A DNA stretch of 64,000 nucleotides from Sphingomonas oligophenolica (GTDB taxonomy: Bacteria > Pseudomonadota > Alphaproteobacteria > Sphingomonadales > Sphingomonadaceae): NCBI RefSeq assembly GCF_006438955.1, contig NZ_RCZK01000001.1, forward strand, positions 434,001 through 498,000, read 5' to 3'. The position numbers and the translations under genes were made by a program. This document shows, one piece after another, positions 50,317-59,423 of the stretch. How positions within the stretch are numbered: position 1 is the stretch's first letter; the number at the start of each line of letters is the position of its first letter. A model generated the notes under the pieces. That model did no database searches, was not told the origin of the DNA, and saw only the letters and a list, made by a program, of their open reading frames with translations.

Positions 50317-51483
50317 TCATTGCGCCACCCGCTGGCCCGCCCCGATCAGCTCGCGCCCGATCAGCATCCGCCGAATCTCGTTGGTCCCTGCGCCGATGTC
50401 GAGGAGCTTGGCATCCCGCGCATAGCGTTCGACCGGCCAGTCCTTGGTGTACCCCGCGCCGCCCAGCGCCTGGATCGCCTCGTTGGCGACGCGCACCGCG
50501 CTCTCGCTCGCGAGCAGGATCGCGCCCGCCGCATCGAACCGCGTCGTCCTGCCCGCATCGCAGCTCCGCGCCACCGCATAGACGTAGGCGCGCGCCGAAT
50601 TGAGCGCGACGTACATGTCCGCGATCTTCGCCTGCATCAGCTGGAAATGCCCGATCGGCTGCCCGAACTGCTTCCGCTCGCGAACATAGGGCACCACCAC
50701 GTCGAGGCACGCCTGCATGATCCCCAATTGGATTCCCGCGAGCACCGCGCGCTCGTAATCGAGCCCGCTCATCAGCACGCCCACCCCACCGTTGAGCGGC
50801 CCCATCACCTGCGCGTCGGCGACGAAGCAATCGTCGAACACCAGCTCGGCGGTCGGGCTCCCGCGCATCCCCATCTTGTCGATCTTCTGCCCGATGCTGA
50901 ACCCTGCGAAATCCTTCTCGATCAGGAACGCGGTGATGCCCCGGCTGCCCTCGCCGGTCTTGGCATAGACCACCAGCGTGTCCGCATAGGACGCGTTGGT
51001 GATCCAGAATTTGGTGCCGTTGAGCACATAGCCGCCGTCCGCGGCCTCGGCCCTGAGCTTCATCGAGACGACGTCGGACCCGGCGTTCGCCTCCGACATC
51101 GCAAGGCTTCCGACATGCTCGCCCGAGATCAGCTTGGGCAGGTATTTCGCCTTCTGCTCCGGCGATGCCCAGCGGCTGATCTGGTTGACGCACAGGTTTG
51201 AATGCGCGCCGTAGCTGAGCCCGATCGACGCCGATGCGCGGCTCACTTCCTCGACCGCGATGACATGCTCGAGATAGCCGAGCCCGAGCCCGCCATCCTC
51301 TTCCGCCACGGTGATGCCGTGCAGCCCGAGTGCGCCCATCGCGGGCCACAGTTCGCGGGGGAACCAGTCGTCGGCGTCGATCCGCTGGCTCAGCGGCGCG
51401 ATTTGCTCGCTCGCAAAGCGCTGGGTGGTGTCGCGGATCATGTCCGCGGTCTCGCCGAGCGCGAAATCGAAATCGGGGGTCAC
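50317..51483 (-). CDS. liuA: isovaleryl-CoA dehydrogenase
   Basis: A 388-residue FAD-dependent acyl-CoA dehydrogenase. The FAD and substrate blocks [17 protein letters not shown] and [18 protein letters not shown] are present. The G-helix reads [21 protein letters not shown], where the Glu corresponds to catalytic Glu254 of human isovaleryl-CoA dehydrogenase, a position specific to this subfamily. The C-terminal [33 protein letters not shown] is standard. It oxidises isovaleryl-CoA to 3-methylcrotonyl-CoA and opens the liu operon. No regulator gene is adjacent. Confidence 0.94.
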   Translation of the reverse strand: MTPDFDFALGETADMIRDTTQRFASEQIAPLSQRIDADDWFPRELWPAMGALGLHGITVAEEDGGLGLGYLEHVIAVEEVSRASASIGLSYGAHSNLCVNQISRWASPEQKAKYLPKLISGEHVGSLAMSEANAGSDVVSMKLRAEAADGGYVLNGTKFWITNASYADTLVVYAKTGEGSRGITAFLIEKDFAGFSIGQKIDKMGMRGSPTAELVFDDCFVADAQVMGPLNGGVGVLMSGLDYERAVLAGIQLGIMQACLDVVVPYVRERKQFGQPIGHFQLMQAKIADMYVALNSARAYVYAVARSCDAGRTTRFDAAGAILLASESAVRVANEAIQALGGAGYTKDWPVERYARDAKLLDIGAGTNEIRRMLIGRELIGAGQRVAQ

Positions 51484-51662
51484 GGGAGCCTCTCCGGTCA
51501 GTCTGTTTCACCGCCGCCTAGCATGTCGGGCGATCATGTCGAACCCTCACCCTAGCGATTTGAGCGGGATCGCGACATCGGCGAGGTGCACGCGATCCGG
51601 GGGTGGCGCGGCACGTGACGAGCATACTCACCCGCCGCTAATTCGGCGCGTCAACGTAAGCG

Positions 51663-52445
51663 TCAGTCATCGCGCTTCACCGCGAACGGGCCAAACGCCT
51701 GCTGCATCGGCATCAGTTCGATCGTGTTGACGTTGACGTGGCGGGGCTGCTGGAGAATCCAGGTCACCGCGTTGGCGATGTCGTCCGCCGACAGCGGGGT
51801 CATCCCGGCATAGACCTTGTCCGCGGCGCTGCTGTCGCCATCGAAGCGGACAACCGAAAATTCGGTCTCGCACATTCCGGGTTCGACCGAGGTGACGCGG
51901 ACTCCGGTGCCGACGACGTCGGCGCGCAGGTTGAGCGAGAATTGGCGCACGAACGCCTTGGTCGCGCCATAGATGTTGCCGCCGGGATAGGGATAGCTTG
52001 CCGCGACCGACGACATGTTGACGATATCGCCGCGCCCCCTCGCGACCATGCCGGGGAGCACCGCGTGGACGAGTTCGGTGACCGCGGTGACGTTGGTCGC
52101 GATCATCTGCCGCCAATGCGCGATCTTAGCGTCCTGAGCGGACGAAAGCCCGAGCGCGAGCCCGGCGTTGTTGAACAGGATGTCGATCGCGGCGAAATCG
52201 TCCGGCAGTCCTGCGACCGCCGCGGCAATCGCGTCGCGATCGGTGAGATCGAGCTGGAGGGGGTGGAGGCGACCGCCGAGCGCGTCACGGAGCGCAGCGA
52301 GCCGATCCTCGCGGCGCCCGACCGCGATCACGCGGCCCCCCGCGGCAATCACCTGGCGCGCCACCGCATCGCCAAACCCCGATGTCGCCCCCGTGACCAA
52401 CGCCACGCGTCCATCAGCCCAGTTCGTCGTGTCCCGATCCGTCAT
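51663..52445 (-). CDS. YdfG-like short-chain dehydrogenase
   Basis: A 260-residue SDR with the nucleotide motif TGATSGFGDAVAR, NNAG, and the catalytic S-Y-K set within MSSVAASYPYPGGNIYGATKAF. The stretch NIYGATKAFVRQFSLNLRAD, then GVRVTSVEPGMCETEFSVVRF, closely follows E. coli YdfG (NADP-dependent 3-hydroxy acid / malonic semialdehyde reductase). It lies two bases from the acyl-CoA dehydrogenase gene and forms the end of a three-gene operon with it and a flavin reductase. Substrate in vivo is unproven. Confidence 0.88.
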   Translation of the reverse strand: MTDRDTTNWADGRVALVTGATSGFGDAVARQVIAAGGRVIAVGRREDRLAALRDALGGRLHPLQLDLTDRDAIAAAVAGLPDDFAAIDILFNNAGLALGLSSAQDAKIAHWRQMIATNVTAVTELVHAVLPGMVARGRGDIVNMSSVAASYPYPGGNIYGATKAFVRQFSLNLRADVVGTGVRVTSVEPGMCETEFSVVRFDGDSSAADKVYAGMTPLSADDIANAVTWILQQPRHVNVNTIELMPMQQAFGPFAVKRDD

Positions 52446-52446
52446 G

Positions 52447-53601
52447 TCATCGTCCCAATATGTTGCGCGCGACTACCCAATGGTGAACCTCGGTCGGGCC
52501 ATCATAGATCCGCATCGTGCGCAGGCGCGACGCCATCAGATGCAGCGGCAGTTCGCGGGTCATCCCCATCGCGCCGAACGCCTGCATCGTGCGATCGACG
52601 ACCTCCCACGCCATTTCGGTGGCATAGGCCTTGATCATCGAAATCTCGCTGCGGACGTCGCGGCCCTGGTCGAGCTTCCACGCGCAGTCATAGGTCATCA
52701 GCCGCGCGGCATGGATCCGGGTCGCGGCGTCGGCGACCCAGTTCTGGATCGTCTGGCGTTCCGACAGCCGCGCGCCGAAGGTGGTGCGTTGCGGCGCGTA
52801 ATCGACCAGCATGTCGAGAGCGCGCGTTGCCATCCCGATCGACCAGCTCGCCATCTCGATCCGGCGGGTGCCGAGGCGCAGCTGCATCGGCGCGAAGCCC
52901 GCGCCCTCTTCGCCGAGCAGCTTCCATCCTTCGACCCGGCAATCCTCGAGCGCGATCTCATAGGTCGCCTGGCCGCCGATCATCGGGATGCGACGCAGGA
53001 CGTTGAACCCCGGCGTGTCGCGATCGACCAGGAAGGCGGAAACCCCGCGTCGCGCGTCCGGATCGGTCACCGCCATCAGGATCGTGAAGTCGGCTTCCGC
53101 GGCGCGGGTAATCCAGATTTTCCGCCCGTTGATGATCCAATCGTCGCCGTCTCGTACCGCGCGGGTCTTCATCGCCGAGGGATCGGAGCCCGCACCGGGC
53201 TCGGAAATGCCGATCGCGGAAACTGTTTCGCCCCGTACATAGGGCGCCAGATACGCCTCGCGCTGGCGATCGGTGACGGTCGCGGCAAGCATCCTGAGGT
53301 TCGGGGAATCGGGGGCCAGCGTATAGGGGACGATCGTCCGCCCGATTTCCTCGTTGACGCCGACCATCGCGACCGCGGGCAGGTCCATGCCCCCGACATC
53401 CTCGGGTGCATCGAGCCCCCATAGCCCGAGATCGCGCGAGGCGGCGTCGATCGGCGCCTGTTCCTCGGCGGTCAGCGCGGGCGATTGCCCGGTCGCTTCG
53501 CGTTCGAGGATGCGCGGTTCGAGCGGCATGAGCTTGTCCGCGACGAAGCGGTTGACGAGTTCCTTGAGCATGCGGTGCTCGTCGGAAAGGTCGAAATCCA
53601 T
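52447..53601 (-). CDS. acyl-CoA dehydrogenase family protein (ACAD10/11-like)
   Basis: A 384-residue flavoprotein of the acyl-CoA dehydrogenase fold with AIGISEPGAGSDPSAMKTRAVRDGDDWIINGRKIWITRA and the C-terminal MQAFGAMGMTRELPLHLMASRLRTMRIYDGPTEVHHWVVARNILGR. The RLGTRRIEMASWSIGMATRALD helix resembles the ACAD10/11 group rather than short- or medium-chain enzymes, so the substrate is unknown. ATG 53601 overlaps the flavin-reductase stop by one base. Confidence 0.88.
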   Translation of the reverse strand: MDFDLSDEHRMLKELVNRFVADKLMPLEPRILEREATGQSPALTAEEQAPIDAASRDLGLWGLDAPEDVGGMDLPAVAMVGVNEEIGRTIVPYTLAPDSPNLRMLAATVTDRQREAYLAPYVRGETVSAIGISEPGAGSDPSAMKTRAVRDGDDWIINGRKIWITRAAEADFTILMAVTDPDARRGVSAFLVDRDTPGFNVLRRIPMIGGQATYEIALEDCRVEGWKLLGEEGAGFAPMQLRLGTRRIEMASWSIGMATRALDMLVDYAPQRTTFGARLSERQTIQNWVADAATRIHAARLMTYDCAWKLDQGRDVRSEISMIKAYATEMAWEVVDRTMQAFGAMGMTRELPLHLMASRLRTMRIYDGPTEVHHWVVARNILGR

Positions 53602-54203
53602 CAGCGCGCAGGGCCGTGCTGCGCGAGCGGCGCGAAGCGCGCGACCTGGCGGCCGATCAGGCAAAGCTGTTCGACCACCGCGGGGTCGTTGGCGCTGCCC
53701 TCGCCGTCGAACTTGGTGAGTTGGGTATTGATTGCGGCGGCGAACGGCGTCGGCCAGCCGCGCAGCGCGTGGACGATCGAGCGCAGCGCCGCGATCGTCG
53801 ATCCGGTCGCCTGCCAGCCATAGGCGGTCGCGATCAGGCCGACGGGCATGTCGGCGAGATAGGCGCGCTCGTCCTTCGCGGTCTCTTCGAGCAGGTCGAG
53901 CGCGTTCTTGACCACGCCCGAGATGCTGCCGTGATAACCGGGGCTGGCGATGATGACCCCCGATGCGGCGCGCACCGCCGTGACGAACGCGCGCTCGTCC
54001 TCGGTGCGGCTGGTCGCGCGCGGATCGTAGAGTGGCAGCCGCGCCATGTCGGCACCGCCGAACATCCGCGTCGCGAAACCTTCACGCTCCACCGCGTCGA
54101 GCGCGATCCGCAGCGCGCGCTCGGTCGACGAGGTGCCGCCGATCGTGCCGCCGATGCCGACGATCAGGGGTGCGGGCGGGGGTGCGGTTAAGGAATCGCT
54201 CAT
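53601..54203 (-). CDS. NADPH-dependent FMN reductase-like protein
   Basis: A 200-residue flavodoxin-like-fold protein with GIGGTIGGTSSTERALRIAL at the N terminus (phosphate-binding), SPGYHGSISGVVKNALDLLEE in the middle, typical of the FMN_red family (for example ChrR or YieF-like and MsuE-like reductases). It probably reduces flavin or quinone with NAD(P)H. It is the first gene of the operon with the acyl-CoA dehydrogenase and the SDR. ATG 54203 is chosen; GTG 54206 is one codon upstream. Confidence 0.85.
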   Translation of the reverse strand: MSDSLTAPPPAPLIVGIGGTIGGTSSTERALRIALDAVEREGFATRMFGGADMARLPLYDPRATSRTEDERAFVTAVRAASGVIIASPGYHGSISGVVKNALDLLEETAKDERAYLADMPVGLIATAYGWQATGSTIAALRSIVHALRGWPTPFAAAINTQLTKFDGEGSANDPAVVEQLCLIGRQVARFAPLAQHGPAR

Positions 54204-54327
54204 CACAGCGCGGATAGCGCGGGCTGGCGCGGGTGGCCAGCGCCGGACTTTCGCGGCGCGGGGTAGCGCGTATACTGTGCATCGGCGTGCGCGCTTGCAC
54301 CGGCTGTTTTAGGAATGTAATACACTA

Positions 54328-56475
54328 ATGGCCGATCGCCTGGACGACCCGATGCGCCATGACCCGATGGATTACGACCGCACCACGCCGATCGCGCAGC
54401 GTTATGCGTTCGACGCTGCCGTGGAGGATGAACGCTGGGACCCGAGTCGGGACGGCGGCGACCTCCCCGAACCCCCGCCAAGGCGCCGCGGTACGGGGCC
54501 GTGGCGGTGGTTCGTGCGGGGCCTGGGCGCCGGGATCGTGCTGCTGGTCGTCGCGATCGGGTGGCTCGCGGTCACCGCGCCGCTGTCGAAATCGCTCAAG
54601 CCACCGACCCCGCCGTCGATCACGCTGACCGCCGACGATGGCACCCCGATCGCGCGGCGCGGCGCGATCATTGGCGCCCCGGTCGACGCCGCCAAGCTGC
54701 CCAAGCATGTAACCGAGGCGTTCGTCGCGATCGAGGACCGGCGCTTCTATTCGCACTGGGGGATCGACCCGCGCGGCATTGCGCGCGCGGCCTGGACGAA
54801 CCTCGGCGCGGGCGGGGTGCGCCAAGGTGGCAGCACGATCACGCAGCAGCTCGCAAAAAATGCGTTCCTCGATTCGGATCGCACCGCGGCGCGCAAGATC
54901 CGCGAGGTGATGATCTCGTTCTGGCTCGAGGCGTGGCTGAGCAAGGATGAGATCCTGTCGCGCTATCTGTCGAACGTCTATTTCGGCGACAATTGCTACG
55001 GCCTGACCGCCGCCGCGCAGCATTATTTCGGAAGGACGCCGGCCAATCTCAACCCCGGTCAGGCGGCGATGCTCGCGGGGCTGGTGAAGGCGCCGTCGCG
55101 GCTCGCGCCGACGAGCAACCTGGCGGGCGCGCGCAAGCGCGAAATGGTCGTGGTCGGCGCGATGGTCGACGCGGGATTCCTGACGAAAGCGGAGGGCGAC
55201 GCCGTCCAGCCGCAGCGCGTGCGCAGCGATTCGACCGCCGGGCAACTGCCCAACGGCACCTATTTCGCCGACTGGGTGCTGCCCGAGGCGCGCGATCAGT
55301 CGGGCGAGATTCGGACCGAGGCGACCGTCGAGACGACGCTCGATCGTGGCCTGCAGGGCACCGCCGAACGCGTCGTGCGGCGGGCGGGACTGCGTCAGGC
55401 GCAGGTCGCGCTGGTCGCGATGCGCCGCGACGGACGGGTGGTCGCGATGGTCGGAGGCAAGGATTACGCCAAGAGCCCGTTCAACCGCGCGACGCAGGCG
55501 CGCCGCCAGCCGGGGTCGACCTTCAAGCTGTTCGTCTATCTTGCCGCGATGCGCGCCGGGATGACCCCTAATTCGCTGGTCGACGATTCACCGGTCGACA
55601 TCGCGGGATGGAAACCCAAGAACGACGATGGCCGCTATCTCGGCAAGATCCCGTTGCGCCGCGCGTTCGCGCGATCGTCGAACGTCGCCGCAGCGCGGTT
55701 GACGCAGGAGGTGGGCGTGCGCGCGGTCATCAAGGCGGCGCGCGACCTGGGCATCTCGACCCCGATCCCCAACGAGGCAACGATCGGACTCGGGACCGCG
55801 GAGGTGTCGCTACTCGAACTGACCGCCGCCTATGCGGGGGTCGCCAACGCAAGTTACCCGGTTCAGCCGCGCGGGCTGGAACATGTCGCTGACAAGAGCT
55901 GGTATCAGTCATTGTCGGGTCACGCGGCGACATTGCCGCCGACCATCCACGACGAGATGCTTGATCTGCTTGGCGCATCGATCCGGGGGACCGGGCGACA
56001 GGCGTCGCTGTCGGTCGATAGCTATGGCAAGACCGGCACGACGCAGGACAATCGTGACGCCTGGTTCATCGGGTTCGCGGGCGACCTGGTCGTCGGGGTA
56101 TGGGTTGGCAACGACGACAATTCACCCAACCCGGGGCTCCACGGCGGGGGCATCCCCGCGCAGGTGTGGCGCAATTTCATGGTGTCGGCGCTCGACCTTG
56201 CCCCCGTGGTCAAAGCGCAGCCGGTCGAGGCCGTCGACCCCGAGGCGACGATGGCGCCCGACGGAGATGAGAATGGCGACCAGATCATGCCGGATATACC
56301 CGACATGTCGGCGATGGAGGGGACGGTACGCGGCTTAGGGCTCGAGATGAAGATGGGCCGCGACGGCAGCATCAGCATCAACCCGTCAAACGATCGCGGA
56401 CCGCCGCCGCCGCGCGACGCGCCGCCGCCGCGCGAGCCGCGCCGAAGCGAGGATGGGCCGCCGGAGGGATTCTGA
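54328..56475 (+). CDS. class A penicillin-binding protein (PBP1 type)
   Basis: A 715-residue bifunctional peptidoglycan synthase. A cytoplasmic N terminus of about 65 residues precedes one membrane helix (about 70-90). The GT51 domain has Glu136 in AFVAIEDRRFYSHWG and GGSTITQQLAKN. The transpeptidase has S-x-x-K in PGSTFK (Ser near 397), SSN, and KTG at about 568 in YGKTGTTQD. A Pro/Asp-rich tail of about 80 residues follows. It polymerises glycan and cross-links peptides in the periplasm. It is flanked by a leftward flavin operon and the threonine aldolase. Confidence 0.94.
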   Translation: MADRLDDPMRHDPMDYDRTTPIAQRYAFDAAVEDERWDPSRDGGDLPEPPPRRRGTGPWRWFVRGLGAGIVLLVVAIGWLAVTAPLSKSLKPPTPPSITLTADDGTPIARRGAIIGAPVDAAKLPKHVTEAFVAIEDRRFYSHWGIDPRGIARAAWTNLGAGGVRQGGSTITQQLAKNAFLDSDRTAARKIREVMISFWLEAWLSKDEILSRYLSNVYFGDNCYGLTAAAQHYFGRTPANLNPGQAAMLAGLVKAPSRLAPTSNLAGARKREMVVVGAMVDAGFLTKAEGDAVQPQRVRSDSTAGQLPNGTYFADWVLPEARDQSGEIRTEATVETTLDRGLQGTAERVVRRAGLRQAQVALVAMRRDGRVVAMVGGKDYAKSPFNRATQARRQPGSTFKLFVYLAAMRAGMTPNSLVDDSPVDIAGWKPKNDDGRYLGKIPLRRAFARSSNVAAARLTQEVGVRAVIKAARDLGISTPIPNEATIGLGTAEVSLLELTAAYAGVANASYPVQPRGLEHVADKSWYQSLSGHAATLPPTIHDEMLDLLGASIRGTGRQASLSVDSYGKTGTTQDNRDAWFIGFAGDLVVGVWVGNDDNSPNPGLHGGGIPAQVWRNFMVSALDLAPVVKAQPVEAVDPEATMAPDGDENGDQIMPDIPDMSAMEGTVRGLGLEMKMGRDGSISINPSNDRGPPPPRDAPPPREPRRSEDGPPEGF

Positions 56476-56498
56476 CGATAGCGATGGCTATTTAATTA

Positions 56499-56566
56499 CC
56501 GTTTGGTCTGAGCTTATCGAAGGGCGTCCCCGCCACCCGTGCGTCGACAGGCTCATCACGAACGGG
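56499..56566. repeat. extragenic palindromic repeat, copy 3
   Basis: TCTGAGCTTATCGAAGGG and the inverse GTCGACAGGCTCATCACGAA form the same structure as the copies at 17938 and 26087, with more mismatches. It separates the penicillin-binding protein gene and the threonine aldolase gene. Confidence 0.8.
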
Positions 56567-56630
56567 GGTGGTGGGTTGCGCGCACTATCCCGCGGTTGAC
56601 GCCGCTCCCGCGCCGCAGCAAGGCGCGGCG

Positions 56631-57632
56631 ATGCGCTTCTTTTCCGACAACGCCGCCCCCGTCCATCCCCGGGTGATGGAGGCGATGGCTGCCGCCAATC
56701 ACCTCGACACCGCCTATGACGGCGATGCGCTCTCCCAGCAACTCGACCAGCGCTTGTCGGAAGTGTTCGACACCCGCATCCGCGCGCTGTGGGTGCCGAG
56801 CGGGACCGCGGCGAACTGCCTCGCGCTCGCTGCGCTCTGTCCGCCACATGGCGGCATCGTCTGCCACCGCGATTCGCACATCCAGAACGACGAGGGCGGC
56901 GCGCCCGAATTCTACACCCACGGCGCCAAGCTGTTCCTGGCCGAGGGCGAGGGTGCGAAACTGACCCCGGATTCGATCGCTGCGGTGCTCGATGCGATCC
57001 CCGACGACGTCCACCGCGTCCAGCCGCACGCGATCAGCATCACCAACGCGACCGAATATGGCCGCATCTATTCGCCCGACGACGTCGCCGCGATCGGCAA
57101 GCTGGCCGACCAGCGCGACCTCGGGCTGCACATGGACGGCGCGCGCTTCGCCAACGCGGTGGCGATGCTGGGGTGCAACCCCGACGAGGTGACGTGGCGC
57201 GCCGGGGTGGACGCGTTGTCGTTCGGCTTCGTCAAGAACGGCGCGATGAGCGCGGAATGCCTGGTGTTCTTCGATACCAAGCTCGCCGACGCGACGCTGT
57301 ATCGGCGCAAGCGCGCGGGGCTGTTGCTGTCGAAGGGTCGATATCTGGCGGCGCAGATCCTCGCGATGCTCGATGGCGATCTGTGGATCGACAACGCGAT
57401 CGCGGCGAACGCGCGCGCGCAGACGATCGCGGCGGCAGCGGGGGAGCGCGCGATCCACGCGGTCGAGGCGAACGAGGTGTTCCTGCGCGTGACTCCCGAC
57501 GAGGCGGCGGCGCTGCGGGCGAAGGGCTTCGACTTTTACGACTGGGCACCGGGCGAAATCCGGCTGGCGACCGCGTGGGACACCGCGGAGGCCGACGTCG
57601 CGGCGCTCGCCGCCGCGATCGGCGCGCTGTGA
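56631..57632 (+). CDS. low-specificity threonine aldolase family protein
   Basis: A 333-residue fold-type I PLP enzyme of the beta-eliminating lyase/threonine aldolase family. FFSDNAAPVHPRVMEAM is the N-terminal block, HMDGARFANAV the cofactor pocket, and Lys202 in FGFVKNGAMSAE the likely Schiff-base lysine. It splits threonine or related beta-hydroxy amino acids into glycine and aldehyde. ATG 56631 is chosen, since upstream codons overlap the repeat region. The stop overlaps the exporter gene start (GTGA). Confidence 0.93.
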   Translation: MRFFSDNAAPVHPRVMEAMAAANHLDTAYDGDALSQQLDQRLSEVFDTRIRALWVPSGTAANCLALAALCPPHGGIVCHRDSHIQNDEGGAPEFYTHGAKLFLAEGEGAKLTPDSIAAVLDAIPDDVHRVQPHAISITNATEYGRIYSPDDVAAIGKLADQRDLGLHMDGARFANAVAMLGCNPDEVTWRAGVDALSFGFVKNGAMSAECLVFFDTKLADATLYRRKRAGLLLSKGRYLAAQILAMLDGDLWIDNAIAANARAQTIAAAAGERAIHAVEANEVFLRVTPDEAAALRAKGFDFYDWAPGEIRLATAWDTAEADVAALAAAIGAL

Positions 57633-58582
57633 CCGCGGGTGCCGCTGCGGCGCCCCCCAATTCGACTCGCGCCGCGATCCTGATCCCGTTCTTCGTCGTG
57701 ACGCTGATCTGGGGGTCGACCTGGCTCGTGATCCGCGATCAGATCGCGGTGGTGCCGCCGAGTTGGTCGGTGGCGTATCGCTTCGCGGTCGCGGGCGTCG
57801 CGATGGCGGCATGGGCGCTGGTGCGGCGCGACAGTTTCCGGTTCGACGCACGCGGCTATGCGTTCGCCACGGCGATCGCGGTCAGCCAGTTCTGCTTCAA
57901 CTTCAACTTTGTCTACCGCGCCGAACATTACATCACCTCGGGACTGGTCGCGGTGGTGTTCGCGCTGCTGCTCATCCCCAACGCGGGGTTCGCGCGCGTG
58001 TTTCTGGGGCAGCGGATGGGGCGGCAACTGCTCGCCGGATCGGCGGTCGCGATGGGCGGGGTGGCGCTGTTGTTCCTCCACGAGGCGCGGACCGATCCGC
58101 ATGGCCCCGCGTCGTCGCTGACCGGGATCGCCTGGACACTGGCGGCGATCCTGTCCGCGTCGAGCGCCAACGTGCTCCAGGCGACCGAGACCGCGAAACG
58201 CTATCCGATGGCATCGACGCTTGCGATCGCGATGCTGCTGGGCGCCGCGCTCGACGCAGGGTTGGCCTGGATGCTGACCGGGCCACCGGTGATCGAACCG
58301 CGCTGGGGTTATGTCGCGGGAATCGTCTATCTGGGCCTCGCCGCCTCGGCGCTCGCCTTCCCGCTGTATTTTAGCATTATCCGCGTGATCGGCCCCGCCA
58401 AGGCGGCCTATTCGAGCGTGATCGTCCCGGTGATCGCGATGCTGTTGTCGACGCTGTTCGAAGGGTATCGCTGGTCGCCGCTCGCGGTGGGTGGCGCGGT
58501 GCTCGTCGGCGTGGGGCTGGTCATTGCGCTGCGGGCGCGACGGCCCGCCGCTCAGACCAGCGCGCGCAGGCCCTCGCGATAG
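57629..58582 (+). CDS. DMT-family (EamA) transporter
   Basis: A 317-residue membrane protein with ten helices in two EamA repeats. The start FFVVTLIWGSTWLVIRDQI is diagnostic, followed by a second repeat (GPAKAAYSSVIVPVIAMLLSTLFEGYRWS). EamA proteins export metabolites such as amino acids. Coupling to a threonine aldolase through a GTGA overlap makes an amino-acid-related substrate plausible but unproven. Its 3' end overlaps the convergent NAD-dependent epimerase-like gene by 31 bases. Confidence 0.9.
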   Translation: MTAGAAAAPPNSTRAAILIPFFVVTLIWGSTWLVIRDQIAVVPPSWSVAYRFAVAGVAMAAWALVRRDSFRFDARGYAFATAIAVSQFCFNFNFVYRAEHYITSGLVAVVFALLLIPNAGFARVFLGQRMGRQLLAGSAVAMGGVALLFLHEARTDPHGPASSLTGIAWTLAAILSASSANVLQATETAKRYPMASTLAIAMLLGAALDAGLAWMLTGPPVIEPRWGYVAGIVYLGLAASALAFPLYFSIIRVIGPAKAAYSSVIVPVIAMLLSTLFEGYRWSPLAVGGAVLVGVGLVIALRARRPAAQTSARRPSR

Positions 58583-59307
58583 GTCGGGTAGGCGGGGGTC
58601 CAGCCGAGCACGCGCTTCGCCTTGCCGTTCGCGACCCGGCGGTTTTCGGCGTAGAAGCTGCGGCCCATCGGCGAGAGCGTGTCGAGCGCGACGAACGGCG
58701 GCGCGGGCAGTCCAAGCAGCGACGCCGCGAATTCGGTGACGCGATTGTGCGACATGGGGAGATCGTCGGCGAGGTTGTACGCACCCGCCGGCGCGCTGAT
58801 CGCGGCAACCACCCCGCTAGCGATGTCGTCGACATGGACGCGGCTGAAGACCTGGCCCGGCACGTCGACGCGGTGTGCTTTCCCTTCGCGGACGCGATCG
58901 AGCGGCGATCGGTCGGGGCCGTAGATGCCGGGAAGCCGAAAGACCCGCGCGCCGCGCGCCAGCCAGGCGCGGTCGGCGGCGTTGCGACCGACGCGTCGCC
59001 CGGCCACCGGAGTGCTCTCGTCGACCCAGCCGCCGCCTGCATCACCATAGACCCCGGTCGAGGAGAGATAGCCGAGCCATTGGTCGCCGAAGCCGTCGCC
59101 ATAGCTGTCGAGCACCGGATCGGCATCGCCGTCGGGAGGAACCGACGACAGGAGGTGCGTCGCGGTGCGCAACGCGACGCGGACCGCGTCCCGGTCGTCG
59201 AACCGCAGCGTCCCGCCGTGCCCGCTGCGGGTGATGCCGATTACCGGCGCGGGCCAGCACGCCGCGATCCGCGTCGCGGTATAGCCGAGGCCGAAGATCA
59301 ACAGCAT
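58552..59307 (-). CDS. NAD(P)-dependent epimerase/SDR-like protein
   Basis: A 251-residue extended-SDR-like protein: a truncated Rossmann start (LLIFGLGYTATRIAA), YLSSTGVYGDAGGGWVDESTP, and FSRVHVDDIASGVVAAI. The family includes YeeZ-like proteins of unknown function. The G-x-G-x-x-A pattern is preserved. It is convergent with the EamA gene and overlaps it by 31 bases, which is unusual. It is divergent from pepN with 116 bases between. Confidence 0.8.
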   Translation of the reverse strand: MLLIFGLGYTATRIAACWPAPVIGITRSGHGGTLRFDDRDAVRVALRTATHLLSSVPPDGDADPVLDSYGDGFGDQWLGYLSSTGVYGDAGGGWVDESTPVAGRRVGRNAADRAWLARGARVFRLPGIYGPDRSPLDRVREGKAHRVDVPGQVFSRVHVDDIASGVVAAISAPAGAYNLADDLPMSHNRVTEFAASLLGLPAPPFVALDTLSPMGRSFYAENRRVANGKAKRVLGWTPAYPTYREGLRALV

Positions 59308-59423
59308 CGGCGCGCCATCGAAGCGGTCATCAGGACATCCCGGCCAGTGTGGGTCGACCGACTAGCACGGCGCGGCGCGCGCACAAGCTTCCGCTGGCGA
59401 GGGCGCGCGCCTATATCGCGGCG

